Source of the DNA: Allorhizobium sonneratiae
GTDB lineage: Bacteria > Pseudomonadota > Alphaproteobacteria > Rhizobiales > Rhizobiaceae
NCBI RefSeq assembly: GCF_023700755.1
Contig: NZ_JAMKOJ010000007.1
Span: 141,613-205,612, forward strand
DNA: 64,000 nt
Direction: 5' to 3'
Below are positions 29,637-38,333 of this stretch, piece after piece (positions within the stretch are counted from its first letter, which is position 1; each line of letters starts with the position of its first letter). Below the pieces are notes generated by a model. That model had not been told where the DNA came from. It saw only the letters and a list, made by a program, of their open reading frames with translations, and searched no databases. Both the position numbers and the translations under genes were made by a program.

Positions 29637-29990
29637 ATGACGACCATTCCCAATCCCTTCAGCATTTTTGTTCTTCTCAAAACCCGGCCGGGCTGGCTCT
29701 CCCTAAGCCGGCCGCAGCGCAATGCGATTGCGCAGGCGGCTTTTTCATCGGCACTGGATCAGACAGATGTGCGTGTGCGTCTGTTCGATGCCGAAGCCTT
29801 TTGCGGGTTTTGCACCGACATCGCCCTGTTTGAAACAGAGGATATGAAAGCATTTTATGGCGTGATGGAACGGTTGCGCGACAGTCCTTTCTTTGCCGTG
29901 CCCTATTTCGATGTGGTGCAGATTCTGCCGTCGATTGAAAACGGTTTTAAAGCGTTTGAAGCTTCGGCTTATTCTTTGACAAAGACGTAA
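29637..29990 (+). CDS. Darcynin-like small protein
   Basis: This 117-residue soluble protein opens with NPFSIFVLLKTRPGWLSL and contains LFDAEAFCGFCTDIALFET and FFAVPYFDVVQILPSIENGF. These resemble the darcynin family, a group of small dimeric alpha-beta-barrel-like proteins of unknown function that I recognise only by pattern. An AGGAG ribosome-binding site lies six bases before the ATG. It is divergent from the TetR gene, whose product probably controls it. Its 3' end overlaps the convergent galM gene by 22 bases. Confidence 0.7.
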   Translation: MTTIPNPFSIFVLLKTRPGWLSLSRPQRNAIAQAAFSSALDQTDVRVRLFDAEAFCGFCTDIALFETEDMKAFYGVMERLRDSPFFAVPYFDVVQILPSIENGFKAFEASAYSLTKT

Positions 29991-30979
29991 TCGGTTTCCT
30001 GAAGCAGGATGGAGCCGGGGCGGAGAATGGCAGAGGGAAAACCCTTCTGGTTGATGGCGTCCGGCCAGATCTGCGTTTCCAGACAAAGCCCGGCAAAAGC
30101 GCCATAATGGCGGCCTTCAAGTCCTGCTGCGGCAAGGGAAAGCTTGGCGCCGGCGTAAAACTGCACGCCGGGCTCGGTGGTCAGCACCGTCATGCTGACA
30201 CCGGATTTCATGCTCTTGAGCCGTGCCACCGGTCGTTTGGCAACGCGGTCTTTCGACAGGCAGAAATTATGGTCGAAACCGACCTGTACACCGTCTTCCA
30301 GCCGCCGCAAGACACCGCTTTCGCGAAAATCAAAGGGGGTTCCGGAAACAGGGCGTTGTTCTCCTGTCGGGATAAGATCGTCATCGACCGGCAGATAGGT
30401 CTCGGCGGCGATCATCAATTCGTGATCGAGAATATCCGGGCTGTCGTCGAGATTGAAGTAAGAGTGCTGGCAGAGATTGGCAAGCGTCGGCTGATCGGTG
30501 ATGCTTTCATAGGTGACGGACAGGGTGCCGCCCGGTTTCAGCCAATAGGTAACCTGCGCCTCGAGCGTGCCAGGATAGCCGCCTCTGCCGTCGGGATCGG
30601 TGATGGTCAGTGTCACCCGGTCGTCGGCAAGATCGGTGATCGTCCAGTTGCGCTTGCCCATCCCGTCGCTGCCGCCATGCAGATGGCTGACGCCGCGCTC
30701 ATTGCATTCCAGCTGGTAGTCGACGCCGTCAAGCGTGAAACGGCCGCCGGCGATACGGTTGGCGCAACGTCCCGGTGTGGCGCCGAAATAGGGCGAATGC
30801 ATCGGATAGGAGGGGAAGGTATCGAAGCCCAGAACCAGCGGCGGTGCATGACCTTGCAACCGCAGATCCTGAATGACCGCGCCCCAGGTGAGAATGAAGG
30901 CCGTCAGGCCACCGCCATGAATCTGTACCCGCTCAACGGTCTCGCCGCTGGCCGTCGTGCCGAAAATCTCCCGCTGCAT
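29969..30979 (-). CDS. Aldose 1-epimerase (galactose mutarotase family)
   Basis: This 336-residue enzyme interconverts alpha and beta anomers of hexoses. Family features are the substrate-binding PGRCANRIAGGRF segment (R near residue 71), the active-site histidine in LCQHSYFNLDDS, and the glutamate late in LCLETQIWPDAIN. GalM is the standard name, but galactose metabolism genes are absent here, so the sugar is open. It stands alone and overlaps the darcynin-like gene at its 3' end. Confidence 0.92.
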   Translation of the reverse strand: MQREIFGTTASGETVERVQIHGGGLTAFILTWGAVIQDLRLQGHAPPLVLGFDTFPSYPMHSPYFGATPGRCANRIAGGRFTLDGVDYQLECNERGVSHLHGGSDGMGKRNWTITDLADDRVTLTITDPDGRGGYPGTLEAQVTYWLKPGGTLSVTYESITDQPTLANLCQHSYFNLDDSPDILDHELMIAAETYLPVDDDLIPTGEQRPVSGTPFDFRESGVLRRLEDGVQVGFDHNFCLSKDRVAKRPVARLKSMKSGVSMTVLTTEPGVQFYAGAKLSLAAAGLEGRHYGAFAGLCLETQIWPDAINQKGFPSAILRPGSILLQETDYVFVKE

Positions 30980-31029
30980 TCACCTCTCCTCTGCAATCAG
31001 CACGCTCATGTCCGTGACGTATGTGTCGT

Positions 31030-31956
31030 TTATGCGCGATCCTTGCCGATTTCATCCAGCTCATAGGCCGTTGTCTGGTACATTTCGTTGATCCAGTTGC
31101 CGAAGAGAAGATGAGCATGGCTGCGCCAGCGATTTTGCGGTGTGAGACTGTCGTCATTATGGGGAAAATAGTCATGCGGCATGCGGATGGGAAGACCGGC
31201 ATTGATGTCGCGGAAATATTCATCCGCCAGCGAGGTTGAATCATATTCGACATGGTTGAACATGTAGAGCCGATTGGCAAAGGTCTCCTGCACGAGACAG
31301 ACACCCATGGCATCCGATTCCATCAGGATGTTCAACTCCGGCACTTTTTCGATGTCGGCGCGGCGCACTTCCGTCCAGCGTGACACCGGCACCTGAAAAT
31401 CATCGGAAAACCCGTTGAGATAGATGGAGGATGGCGCAAGATTGCGGTGACGATAAACGCCGAATGCCTTTTCGGACAGCGGATGTTTCGGCACCTTGTG
31501 GAAATGATAGATCGCCGCCATCGCACCCCAGCAGACATTCATCGTCGAATGGACATGGGTGGTCGTCCAGTCGAAGATCGCGCAGAGTTCATCCCAATAG
31601 GTGACCTCTTCGTAATTCAGCGTTTCCACCGGCGCGCCGGTGATGATGAAACCGTCGAACTTGCGCTCCTTCACCTCTTCCCAGGTTTGATAGAAGGACA
31701 GAAGATGCTCTTCCGAAGTGTTTTTCGCCTTGTGGCCGCCAATCCGGACCAGAGACAGTTCCACCTGAAGTGGTGACGCGCCGATCAGCCGGGCAAACTG
31801 CACTTCGGTCTTGATTTTGTTTGGCATGAGATTGAGCAGGCCGATTTGCAGCGGGCGAATATCCTGGCGCACCGCCACCGTTTCCGTCATCACGCGCACG
31901 CCCTCGCTGACAAGGGTTTCAAAAGCAGGCAGCGTATCGGGGATCTTGATCGGCAT
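31030..31956 (-). CDS. metA: Homoserine O-acetyltransferase, MetA type
   Basis: MetA acylates homoserine at the start of methionine synthesis. The 308-residue protein has the nucleophile C142 in [14 protein letters not shown] and the catalytic His and Glu in FNHVEYDS near residue 235. Residue 111, in [13 protein letters not shown], is glutamate. In this family Glu111 goes with acetyl-CoA use and Gly111 with succinyl-CoA, so the product should be O-acetylhomoserine despite the common name homoserine O-succinyltransferase. A SAM-II riboswitch in its leader indicates repression when S-adenosylmethionine is plentiful. Confidence 0.95.
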   Translation of the reverse strand: MPIKIPDTLPAFETLVSEGVRVMTETVAVRQDIRPLQIGLLNLMPNKIKTEVQFARLIGASPLQVELSLVRIGGHKAKNTSEEHLLSFYQTWEEVKERKFDGFIITGAPVETLNYEEVTYWDELCAIFDWTTTHVHSTMNVCWGAMAAIYHFHKVPKHPLSEKAFGVYRHRNLAPSSIYLNGFSDDFQVPVSRWTEVRRADIEKVPELNILMESDAMGVCLVQETFANRLYMFNHVEYDSTSLADEYFRDINAGLPIRMPHDYFPHNDDSLTPQNRWRSHAHLLFGNWINEMYQTTAYELDEIGKDRA

Positions 31957-32072
31957 GGTTTATCGACTTTCCTGTTCTGAACCGACCGGTTCATGCGAAC
32001 CGGATCTGTTTACGCAAAACACACCCGGCAGCTTGCTTCGCACCGGCCTCGGAAAGTCTTCAACTTGCCTCG

Positions 32073-32125
32073 GTCCTTTAGCGATTTATTTAACGTGGCT
32101 GCAAGCCGACCGGCCAAATCACCAC
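32073..32125 (-). ncRNA. SAM-II riboswitch in the metA leader
   Basis: On the minus strand the RNA begins GUGGUGAUUUGG at 32125 and continues with GGCUUGCAGCCACGUUAAA and UCGCUAAAGG. GUGG pairs with CCAC in the first stem. The GAUUUG loop, the UUGCAGCCACG block and the downstream GCUAAAGG, which forms the pseudoknot, match the SAM-II (metA) consensus. It lies about 117 bases before the metA start. In this class SAM binding hides the expression signal downstream and lowers metA expression. Confidence 0.92.
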
Positions 32126-32482
32126 AAAGACAATTGTGATTACGCCAGCTTCCGCCGCATTTCAACCGAAAACCTTGCGGCGGCGCAGCAAAGACGCAGG
32201 TTGAGACTTCTGCCCCTATGCTCTTGAATTTGTCAGGTTAATCCTTAGATAATCTTTCGCCGGAAGTTTTGCGCATCCTTTGCGCCTGTTTTGTTTCCGG
32301 CTTTCGCTCTCATTGGAAAGCGACATCGACCGTATTCGGGGTCTGCGCGTCTAGCGACCTGCCTGAAGAGGCCCTGAATTTCCTTGTTTTCGTTTGTCTT
32401 TCGGGATGGTCTGTCCCGTTTTTTCCCGACAAACCTCAAACCGGGGCGGTTCTCATCCTTTTGTCGAAACCGAGGAGATGAC
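32126..32482 (+). other. Gap between the metA riboswitch and rpsU
   Basis: About 350 bases with no gene that I can support. It should hold the metA promoter (minus strand) and the rpsU promoter with a long leader (plus strand). The stretch near 32390-32430 (TTCGTTTGTCTTTCGGGA ... CCCGACAAAC) resembles the TTTGTC ... GACAAAC arms of the repeat near 63655-63700, so it may be another repeat remnant. Confidence 0.4.
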
Positions 32483-32710
32483 ATGCAGGTTATCGTAAGA
32501 GACAACAATGTCGATCAGGCGCTTCGGGCGCTGAAGAAGAAGCTGCAACGGGAAGGGGTTTTCCGTGAAATGAAGGCGCGCGCCGCCTATGAGAAACCCT
32601 CGGAGCGGCGCACCCGTGAAAAAGCAGAGGCCGTGCGCCGCATGCGCAAGCTGGCGCGCAAGAAAGCCCAGCGTGAGGGCCTGTTGCCAAAACCGGGCAG
32701 GGCGCGCTGA
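32483..32710 (+). CDS. rpsU: 30S ribosomal protein S21
   Basis: This is a 75-residue, strongly basic S21 protein. The start [20 protein letters not shown] is the family's N-terminus, and the alphaproteobacterial extended C-terminal tail ([17 protein letters not shown]) is present. A GAGGAG ribosome-binding site lies just before the ATG. S21 helps position mRNA on the 30S subunit. It is monocistronic here, with an inverted repeat 65 bases after its stop. Confidence 0.97.
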   Translation: MQVIVRDNNVDQALRALKKKLQREGVFREMKARAAYEKPSERRTREKAEAVRRMRKLARKKAQREGLLPKPGRAR

Positions 32711-32774
32711 TTAAGAACACGTCGCGTTTCAACCTCTGTTGCACAGGCTCTTTGATGCAGCAGAGTGATCTCTT

Positions 32775-32806
32775 CAGGTATTCATTGCGTGATTGGTGAA
32801 TACCTG
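32775..32806. other. Perfect 10-bp inverted repeat between rpsU and the thiamine pyrophosphokinase gene
   Basis: CAGGTATTCA (32775-32784) and TGAATACCTG (32797-32806) form a perfect stem with a 12-base loop. The following sequence is T-rich but without a continuous T-run, so an rpsU terminator is possible and a protein-binding operator is an alternative. Confidence 0.5.
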
Positions 32807-32853
32807 CGGAGATCGGCTTTTGCTTTTTGCCCGCAATGCGCTATGGCAAAGCC

Positions 32854-33507
32854 ATGACAGTTTCTGATTTTACCATTCTTCTCGGCGGCCCGATCGAGCC
32901 GACGGAGCGGCTCAAAACTGCGGTTGACGCCAGCCGCAGCATAGCCGCCGATGGCGGTATGCGCCATGCTGCCATGCTGTCGCTCAAACCGGAATTATGG
33001 GTGGGTGATTTCGACAGTTCCGCCGATCTGCCGCTCGATGCCGCGCCCGATGTGCCTCGCCAGCCCTATCCGGCGCAGAAAAACCTGACCGATGGGGAGA
33101 TCGCCATCGAGGAAGCGTTGAAGCGCGGCGCGAGCCGGCTCATTCTTGTCGGCGCTCTGGCCGGTGAACGCTCCGATCATGCGCTGATGCATCTTTTAAT
33201 TGCGCTTTCCCTGTCGAGACAAGGCATTCATGTTGCGTTGAGTTCGGGTTGGGAGGAGGCCTGGCCGCTGGTCCCGGGCAGGTCTCTCACGCTTGATCTG
33301 CCGCAGGGATCGCTGTTTTCCGTGCTCGGTTTTTCGGCCCTGACCGGGCTTTCCATTCAGGGTGCGCGTTACCCACTCGACGGTTTCGATCTGCCTTTCG
33401 GCTCGTCGCGCACGATTTCCAATGTGGCGGAAGGGCCTGTGACCGTCTCGTTGATGAGCGGTGACGCGATCCTTCTGGCCCGTCCCTATGATTTTACCGG
33501 AGCTTGA
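32854..33507 (+). CDS. Thiamine pyrophosphokinase
   Basis: This 217-residue protein matches thiamine diphosphokinase, which makes thiamine diphosphate from thiamine and ATP. The conserved catalytic segments are RSIAADGGMRHA, WVGDFDSSADLP (the D-F-D-S motif) and LTDGEIAIEEAL. LVGALAGERSDHALMHL is also typical. I chose the ATG of MTVSDFTILLGG; a codon nine residues upstream is an alternative. No thiamine riboswitch is seen upstream. The next gene starts 5 bases after its stop, so the two are probably co-transcribed. Confidence 0.9.
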   Translation: MTVSDFTILLGGPIEPTERLKTAVDASRSIAADGGMRHAAMLSLKPELWVGDFDSSADLPLDAAPDVPRQPYPAQKNLTDGEIAIEEALKRGASRLILVGALAGERSDHALMHLLIALSLSRQGIHVALSSGWEEAWPLVPGRSLTLDLPQGSLFSVLGFSALTGLSIQGARYPLDGFDLPFGSSRTISNVAEGPVTVSLMSGDAILLARPYDFTGA

Positions 33508-33512
33508 GCCCC

Positions 33513-35342
33513 ATGGCCCCGCCCATTCTGAAACTTGATGACATCGTCCTGTCCTTTGGCGGCACGCCGCTGCTCAATGGCGCAAACCTGCAGGTGGAAC
33601 CGGGCGACCGCATCTGCCTTGTCGGGCGCAACGGGTCCGGCAAGTCGACCTTGATGAAGATTGCTGCAGGGCTTGTGGAGGCGCAGTCCGGCGAGGTGTT
33701 CCGCCATCCGTCCTCCACCATCCGCTATCTGGAACAGGCTCCGGATTTTGCCGGATTTGCCACGGTGCAGGCCTATGCCGAAGCGGGGCTTGGACCGGGA
33801 GACGATCCCTATCGCGTCACCTATCTGCTCTCGCATCTCGGCCTGACTGGTCAGGAAGACCCGCAAAGCCTTTCCGGCGGTGAAGCCCGCCGGGCTGCTC
33901 TGGCGCGGGTTCTGGCGCCCGAGCCGGATATTCTGATGTTGGACGAGCCGACCAACCATCTTGATCTGCCGACCATCGAATGGCTGGAAGGCGAATTGCA
34001 GAAGACCCGCAGTGCGCTGGTGCTGATTTCCCACGACCGTCGCTTTCTCGAAAAGATTTCAACCGCCACCGTCTGGCTTGATCGTGGGACGTCGCGGCGG
34101 CTCGATCGCGGTTTTGCCCATTTCGAGGAATGGCGCGACAAGGTGCTGGAAGAAGAAGAAGTGGCCCAGCACAAGCTTGGACGTGCCATCGAGCGGGAAG
34201 AACACTGGCTGCGTTATGGCGTGACGGCAAGGCGCAAGCGCAATATGCGCCGTCTGGGGCAATTGCAGCAGATGCGCGCCGATTATCGTGGCCATAAAGG
34301 GCCTCAGGGCACGATTTCGGCAACCGTCAGCGAGGGCAGGGACAGCGGCAAGCTGGTGATTGAGGCGGAGAAGATCACCAAATCCTATGGTGAGCGCGCC
34401 ATCGTGCAGCCGTTTTCTCTGCGCGTGCATCGCGGCGATTGCATCGGCCTGATCGGCCCGAACGGCGCGGGCAAGACCACGTTGCTGAAGATGCTGACTG
34501 GCCAGCTAGATCCCGATGACGGCACGATCAAGCTCGGCACCAATCTGGAGATCGCCGTGCTCGACCAGAAGCGCGAGGATCTGAACCCGGATGACAGCCT
34601 TGCCCATTATCTGACCGACGGACGCGGCGAAAACCTGCTGGTCAATGGCGAGCAGAAGCATGTGACCGGCTATATGAAGGATTTCCTCTTTCAGCCGGAA
34701 CAGGCGCGCACGCCGATCCGCAATCTGTCCGGCGGTGAGCGGGCGCGGCTGATGCTGGCCCGCATCATGGCGAAACCCTCCAACCTTTTGATCCTCGACG
34801 AACCGACCAACGATCTCGACATCGAAACGCTCGATCTGTTGCAGGAAATCGTGTCTGGTTATTCCGGCACGGTCATTCTCGTCAGCCACGACCGTGATTT
34901 TCTCGACCGCACCGTGACCTCGACCATTGCGCCCGCCAATCCGGATGCGCCTGACGGTCGCTGGATCGAATATGCGGGCGGCTATTCCGACATGCTTGCC
35001 CAGCGCAAGGGTGCCGAAGACGAACGCAAGCGGGCGGAAAAGGCCGAAAAAGCCAAGGCGACAGACGCAGCGCCGAGCCAGAAAACGGCCGGAAATCCGG
35101 GCAAGGGCAAATTGTCCTTCAAACAGAAATTTGCCCTGGAAAACCTGCCGAAGGAGATGGAAAAGGCTGAAAAGGAAATCGCTGCCCGTGAGGCGAAAAT
35201 GGCCGATCCCATGCTCTTTACCAAGGATGCCGCGACCTTTCACCGGCTGGCTGGTGAGCTTGAGGCGCTGCGTGCCGATCTTTCGCGGATGGAAGAGGAG
35301 TGGCTTGAGCTTGAAATGCTGCGCGAGGCGCTGGAAGGATAG
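33513..35342 (+). CDS. ABC-F family ATPase (Uup-like)
   Basis: This 609-residue protein has two ABC ATPase domains in one chain and no membrane segment, the ABC-F plan. The first Walker A is VGRNGSGKSTLMK with signature LSGGEARRAALAR; the second is GPNGAGKTTLLKM with LSGGERARLMLAR. Both Walker B motifs (MLDEPTNHLD and ILDEPTNDLD) are complete. A lysine/glutamate-rich C-terminal region (about residues 505-605) forms a coiled coil, as in Uup. ABC-F proteins act on the ribosome or, for Uup, on branched DNA. I chose the ATG at 33513. Confidence 0.92.
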   Translation: MAPPILKLDDIVLSFGGTPLLNGANLQVEPGDRICLVGRNGSGKSTLMKIAAGLVEAQSGEVFRHPSSTIRYLEQAPDFAGFATVQAYAEAGLGPGDDPYRVTYLLSHLGLTGQEDPQSLSGGEARRAALARVLAPEPDILMLDEPTNHLDLPTIEWLEGELQKTRSALVLISHDRRFLEKISTATVWLDRGTSRRLDRGFAHFEEWRDKVLEEEEVAQHKLGRAIEREEHWLRYGVTARRKRNMRRLGQLQQMRADYRGHKGPQGTISATVSEGRDSGKLVIEAEKITKSYGERAIVQPFSLRVHRGDCIGLIGPNGAGKTTLLKMLTGQLDPDDGTIKLGTNLEIAVLDQKREDLNPDDSLAHYLTDGRGENLLVNGEQKHVTGYMKDFLFQPEQARTPIRNLSGGERARLMLARIMAKPSNLLILDEPTNDLDIETLDLLQEIVSGYSGTVILVSHDRDFLDRTVTSTIAPANPDAPDGRWIEYAGGYSDMLAQRKGAEDERKRAEKAEKAKATDAAPSQKTAGNPGKGKLSFKQKFALENLPKEMEKAEKEIAAREAKMADPMLFTKDAATFHRLAGELEALRADLSRMEEEWLELEMLREALEG

Positions 35343-35417
35343 AACGTCGGCTCGATTCCGGTGTCTATCCGATGCTCTGGTGCACGAGAGCATGAAACAA
35401 GTGAACAGGTCTGCCCT

Positions 35418-35523
35418 ACTGCATAATTCCTTAAATCGGGTGCGATTGAAGGCGAAAATGATGCAGTACATATAAAGAGCTACAGCGAACCTTTGTGCGT
35501 CATATATAGCGCACGGTGCTGCA
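35418..35523. repeat. Dispersed intergenic repeat, copy in inverse orientation
   Basis: It has the same two parts as the element at 63536-63639 but in reverse order. First comes an arm pair beginning CTGCATAATTCCTTAAATCG and ending ATGATGCAG. Then CTACAGCG and CTGCAG flank GTGCGTCATATATAGCGCAC (35495-35514). It lies just downstream of the ABC-F gene and may serve as its transcript end. Confidence 0.75.
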
Positions 35524-35538
35524 GGCGCCTCTCAACCG

Positions 35539-35673
35539 TCAGAACCGGTTGGATTGACGGCGGGCCGTATCGCGTCCGGCTGTTGCTTCCATCCATGATA
35601 CCGCGACAATGGTGATTGCGGCGATCACGGCGGCACTCATACCCAGCACAATGCCCATATCCAGAACAATCAT
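35539..35673 (-). CDS. 44-residue single-pass membrane protein
   Basis: The frame reads MIVLDMGIVLGMSAAVIAA and continues to a stop after 44 codons. A single strongly hydrophobic helix (about residues 7-26) is followed by a basic, arginine-rich tail (RDTARRQSNRF), which puts the C-terminus in the cytoplasm. AAGGA lies eight bases before the ATG, a good ribosome-binding site. I know no family for it. It stands alone between a repeat and the AT-rich region upstream of the chemoreceptor. Translation is inferred, not shown. Confidence 0.55.
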   Translation of the reverse strand: MIVLDMGIVLGMSAAVIAAITIVAVSWMEATAGRDTARRQSNRF

Positions 35674-36221
35674 TGTCTGTTCCTTTCAGTGCTTCAGCTC
35701 TGTCGGATCATTCATGCAGGCGCATCTTGCGCGAAGCTGAACTGTCTCGATGGAATACTGAAAGACAAGAATAAATTTTTATTTTGACGCATCTGCCGTT
35801 CCTCATCACTTCGTCGTTAACGATCGGTCAAGAAATTAACCATAAAGATTGTTGGACACGTCGGAATGGGACCTTTCCGTTCTCATGGGCATGATGCCAC
35901 ACCGTCGTACCGGCCGGACCGGTATCATCACGACGATGCGGCTTTTACAACGCGTTAACAGTTGCGCAAAACCCGCCATCGACGATGTTTCAATTCAACT
36001 TGACGTAGTGAGTGGTTCTTCGTTTGACGAGAGCTGAGCATTTCCAGGGAAATTGGGGTGCCAGTTTCCTGTCCGCAAATGCAAAGCAAGCTTGAGGCAT
36101 TTCAGGCGAACAGGACCCTCATTACTCCGGTGCATAGCGGCAATGGTTTTTGCCATGGATGTGCACTCTGCTTCTTTTGTGGATCGTTTTCCAAACCCGG
36201 CTTACGCCTCAGTCTGGATCG
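35674..36221. other. Upstream region of the chemotaxis island
   Basis: About 550 bases without a gene I can support. It is AT-rich around 35760-35850 and probably holds the icpA promoter. Several short frames exist but show no codon pattern or family resemblance. Some of the frames near 36150 would extend the chemoreceptor; I reject that extension. Confidence 0.4.
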
Positions 36222-37895
36222 ATGCACGGAGAATTGAACTGGCGGGGATCGGCATTGGAGCGGCAGGACGCGGCAGAAAGAGCAGCAGCAGCACAGGCAG
36301 GCAGCCTGCGTGGCAGGTTGCAGTTTGCTGGGCTCGACGCTGATGTCTGCGCGGAGCTTCGCAGCTGTCGCCCGGCCCTTGAAGGGGCACTTGCGGAGGG
36401 GCTTCGCGATCTTTTTCACCGGCTGCAGACCACGCCCGAGGCCATGCGCCAGTTTTCCAGCGAAAGACAGATTGATCGGCTGCATGATCTGATGCAGTCC
36501 CATTGGGAGGTGCTGACGGACGCCCGCTTCGATGCTCTTTATGCCGAGCGGGTGAAGGTCATGGCCGACACGCAAAGCCGGATCGGGCTTGAGCCGCGCT
36601 GGCAGATTGCCGGACATGGCGTGGTGCTCGAGCATCTGGTGGGCAGTGTCTTCGCCGACCTCGCCAGCCGGGGTTTCATGCCCTCCTCGCGCAAACGCGC
36701 CGAGCAGATGGAGCGGTTGATCCGCGGCCTGATCCGGCTTGTCATGGTGGATGTCGAGATTGCCGTTTCTCTCCGTTTCAATGAATTGCGTCTTCGTCAT
36801 CAACGGGACCTGACTGCGCTGCGTGAAAAAGAGCGTCAGATGGCCCGCGATCTCTATTCCGGCACGGTTGAGGCGCTTTTGCAGGGCGATCTGTCTGTGC
36901 GGCTCGACGAGGATGTGATCGAAGATTATCGCAATCTGGCGGTGCACTTCAATGCGGCGCTGGACGGTATTGCCAGCGCCCTGTCAGTGGTGGGCGATGC
37001 ACAGACACGGCTTGAGGCAACGGGCTGCGAGCTGCACCATCAGGGAGAGACGGTAAGCCAGCAGGCCGATGAACTCACTCTGGCGCTTGCCGAAGCCGGT
37101 GAGCGCCTGCGGCAGGTGACGCAAGCCGTCCATGCAAGCGCCGGCAAGACGGAGGCCACCCAGGCCGCTGTCGTGCGGACCGCCAGGGCGGTCGAGGAAA
37201 GCGGTCTTGTGGCGGGAAGGGCGATTGAGGCCATGGCCGATATCGAAACCTCGGCCGAACAGATCGGCGAGATCATCGGTACCATCGATGAAATCGCCTT
37301 TCAGACCAATCTTCTCGCCTTGAATGCCGGGATCGAGGCAGCCCGCGCCGGTGAGGCTGGCAAGGGCTTTGCTGTCGTCGCGCAGGAAGTGCGCTTGCTG
37401 GCGCAGAAATCGGCAGATGCGGCCCGCCAGATCAAGATGCTGGTGACGACGACAAAGGATCAGGTCGAGGCAGGGGTCGAGATCGTCAACGGCACGCAGC
37501 AAAAGATTACCGGCATCATAGCTGAGGTGGGTCATATCGATCAGGCGTTGCGCGGTCTGGCGATTGAAACGGCGGAACAGAAAGAGGCGCTTGACGGACT
37601 GGTCAGGGATTTTGCCCAGCAGGATGAACGGTGTGCAACGATTGCCACCGGCACACGCCGCATCGCGGGCGGCAGCGCCGATCTGCACACTGTTATTCTC
37701 GAGCTTGGTGACACGGTCCGGCAATTCACGCTGGAGCGGTCGACGAGGAAGACGGCTACCAACTCCGGGGCGGGTCTTCAGCCGCAGCAACAGGCTGAGA
37801 TGATGCAACCAAGCATTTCCCTTCCGATTGTTCCGGAAGAAGGCATGGAAAGTGATTTTTTACTGCCAAAACAAGCGGGAGGCTTCGGTTTGTGA
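36222..37895 (+). CDS. icpA: Soluble globin-coupled chemoreceptor (IcpA-like)
   Basis: This 557-residue methyl-accepting protein has no transmembrane segment. Residues 30-190 resemble the globin-coupled sensor domain ([14 protein letters not shown] matches the conserved R-I-G-L-x-P-x-W). A linker and a methyl-accepting signalling domain follow, with the hairpin tip [20 protein letters not shown] near 365-385. The proximal heme histidine, three residues before the Ile of RIGL, is Gln118 here, so ordinary heme binding is doubtful. A receptor heads the che operon in Sinorhizobium, where it is called icpA. There is no C-terminal CheR-docking pentapeptide. The start is the ATG of MHGELNWRG. Confidence 0.88.
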   Translation: MHGELNWRGSALERQDAAERAAAAQAGSLRGRLQFAGLDADVCAELRSCRPALEGALAEGLRDLFHRLQTTPEAMRQFSSERQIDRLHDLMQSHWEVLTDARFDALYAERVKVMADTQSRIGLEPRWQIAGHGVVLEHLVGSVFADLASRGFMPSSRKRAEQMERLIRGLIRLVMVDVEIAVSLRFNELRLRHQRDLTALREKERQMARDLYSGTVEALLQGDLSVRLDEDVIEDYRNLAVHFNAALDGIASALSVVGDAQTRLEATGCELHHQGETVSQQADELTLALAEAGERLRQVTQAVHASAGKTEATQAAVVRTARAVEESGLVAGRAIEAMADIETSAEQIGEIIGTIDEIAFQTNLLALNAGIEAARAGEAGKGFAVVAQEVRLLAQKSADAARQIKMLVTTTKDQVEAGVEIVNGTQQKITGIIAEVGHIDQALRGLAIETAEQKEALDGLVRDFAQQDERCATIATGTRRIAGGSADLHTVILELGDTVRQFTLERSTRKTATNSGAGLQPQQQAEMMQPSISLPIVPEEGMESDFLLPKQAGGFGL

Positions 37896-37941
37896 GCGGT
37901 TTGTTTACGAAGCTCTTATACAACGAAAAATGGCCGCGCGT

Positions 37942-37980
37942 AAAAAATGGTTTTCCGAGCCGGAGTAAAACCAGTTTTTT
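37942..37980 (+). terminator. Intrinsic terminator between the chemoreceptor and cheS
   Basis: TGGTTTTCCG pairs with CGG and AAAACCA across a three-base loop and a small bulge, followed by a G and six T residues. It lies about 50 bases after the receptor stop and 55 before cheS. It suggests partial termination, so receptor and che mRNA levels may differ. Confidence 0.7.
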
Positions 37981-38033
37981 AACCGGGTTACATTAATAGG
38001 GACTGCGAAAGAAACACAGTAGGGAAAGAGCCT

Positions 38034-38333
38034 ATGCCGACCAAGAATGGTGCATCTAACGAGCTGACGCTCGCTTCGGTGCTGGATTTGAATGAAGCAT
38101 CTCAGCTGAAGGACAAGCTTTTGTCCCTGCGGGGCGGTGCTGTTGAAATCGATGCATCCGGAGTTGAGCGCATGGGCGCCCTTTGCGCCCAGGTTCTGGT
38201 CTCGGGTGCGCGTACCTGGGAAGAAGACAAGCAGTCCTTTTCCATCTCGAAGGCGTCTGACGCCTTTACCAAAACGCTACAGCTTATGGGCTTGAATAAA
38301 GATCAACTGATCGCGACGGAGATCCGGCAATGA
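38034..38333 (+). CDS. cheS: CheS, STAS-domain partner of CheA
   Basis: This 99-residue protein has a single STAS-like domain, with LASVLDLNEASQLKDKLLSL and a VEIDASGVERMGALCAQVLV core. In Sinorhizobium, CheS encoded at this operon position binds CheA and speeds loss of phosphate from CheY1, the phosphate sink. The conserved STAS serine (D-A-S-G) is present, although phosphorylation there is not established. Its stop overlaps the cheY1 start by four bases (ATGA). Confidence 0.88.
   Translation: MPTKNGASNELTLASVLDLNEASQLKDKLLSLRGGAVEIDASGVERMGALCAQVLVSGARTWEEDKQSFSISKASDAFTKTLQLMGLNKDQLIATEIRQ

Noticed and set aside
35849..36037. A 62-codon frame upstream of the chemoreceptor
   Set aside because: No ribosome-binding site, no family resemblance and uneven composition; more likely part of the promoter region.
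36150..36221. An N-terminal extension of the chemoreceptor with a hydrophobic stretch
   Set aside because: It would add a short Leu/Trp-rich segment unlike any known receptor; the ATG at 36222 gives a normal soluble globin-coupled receptor.
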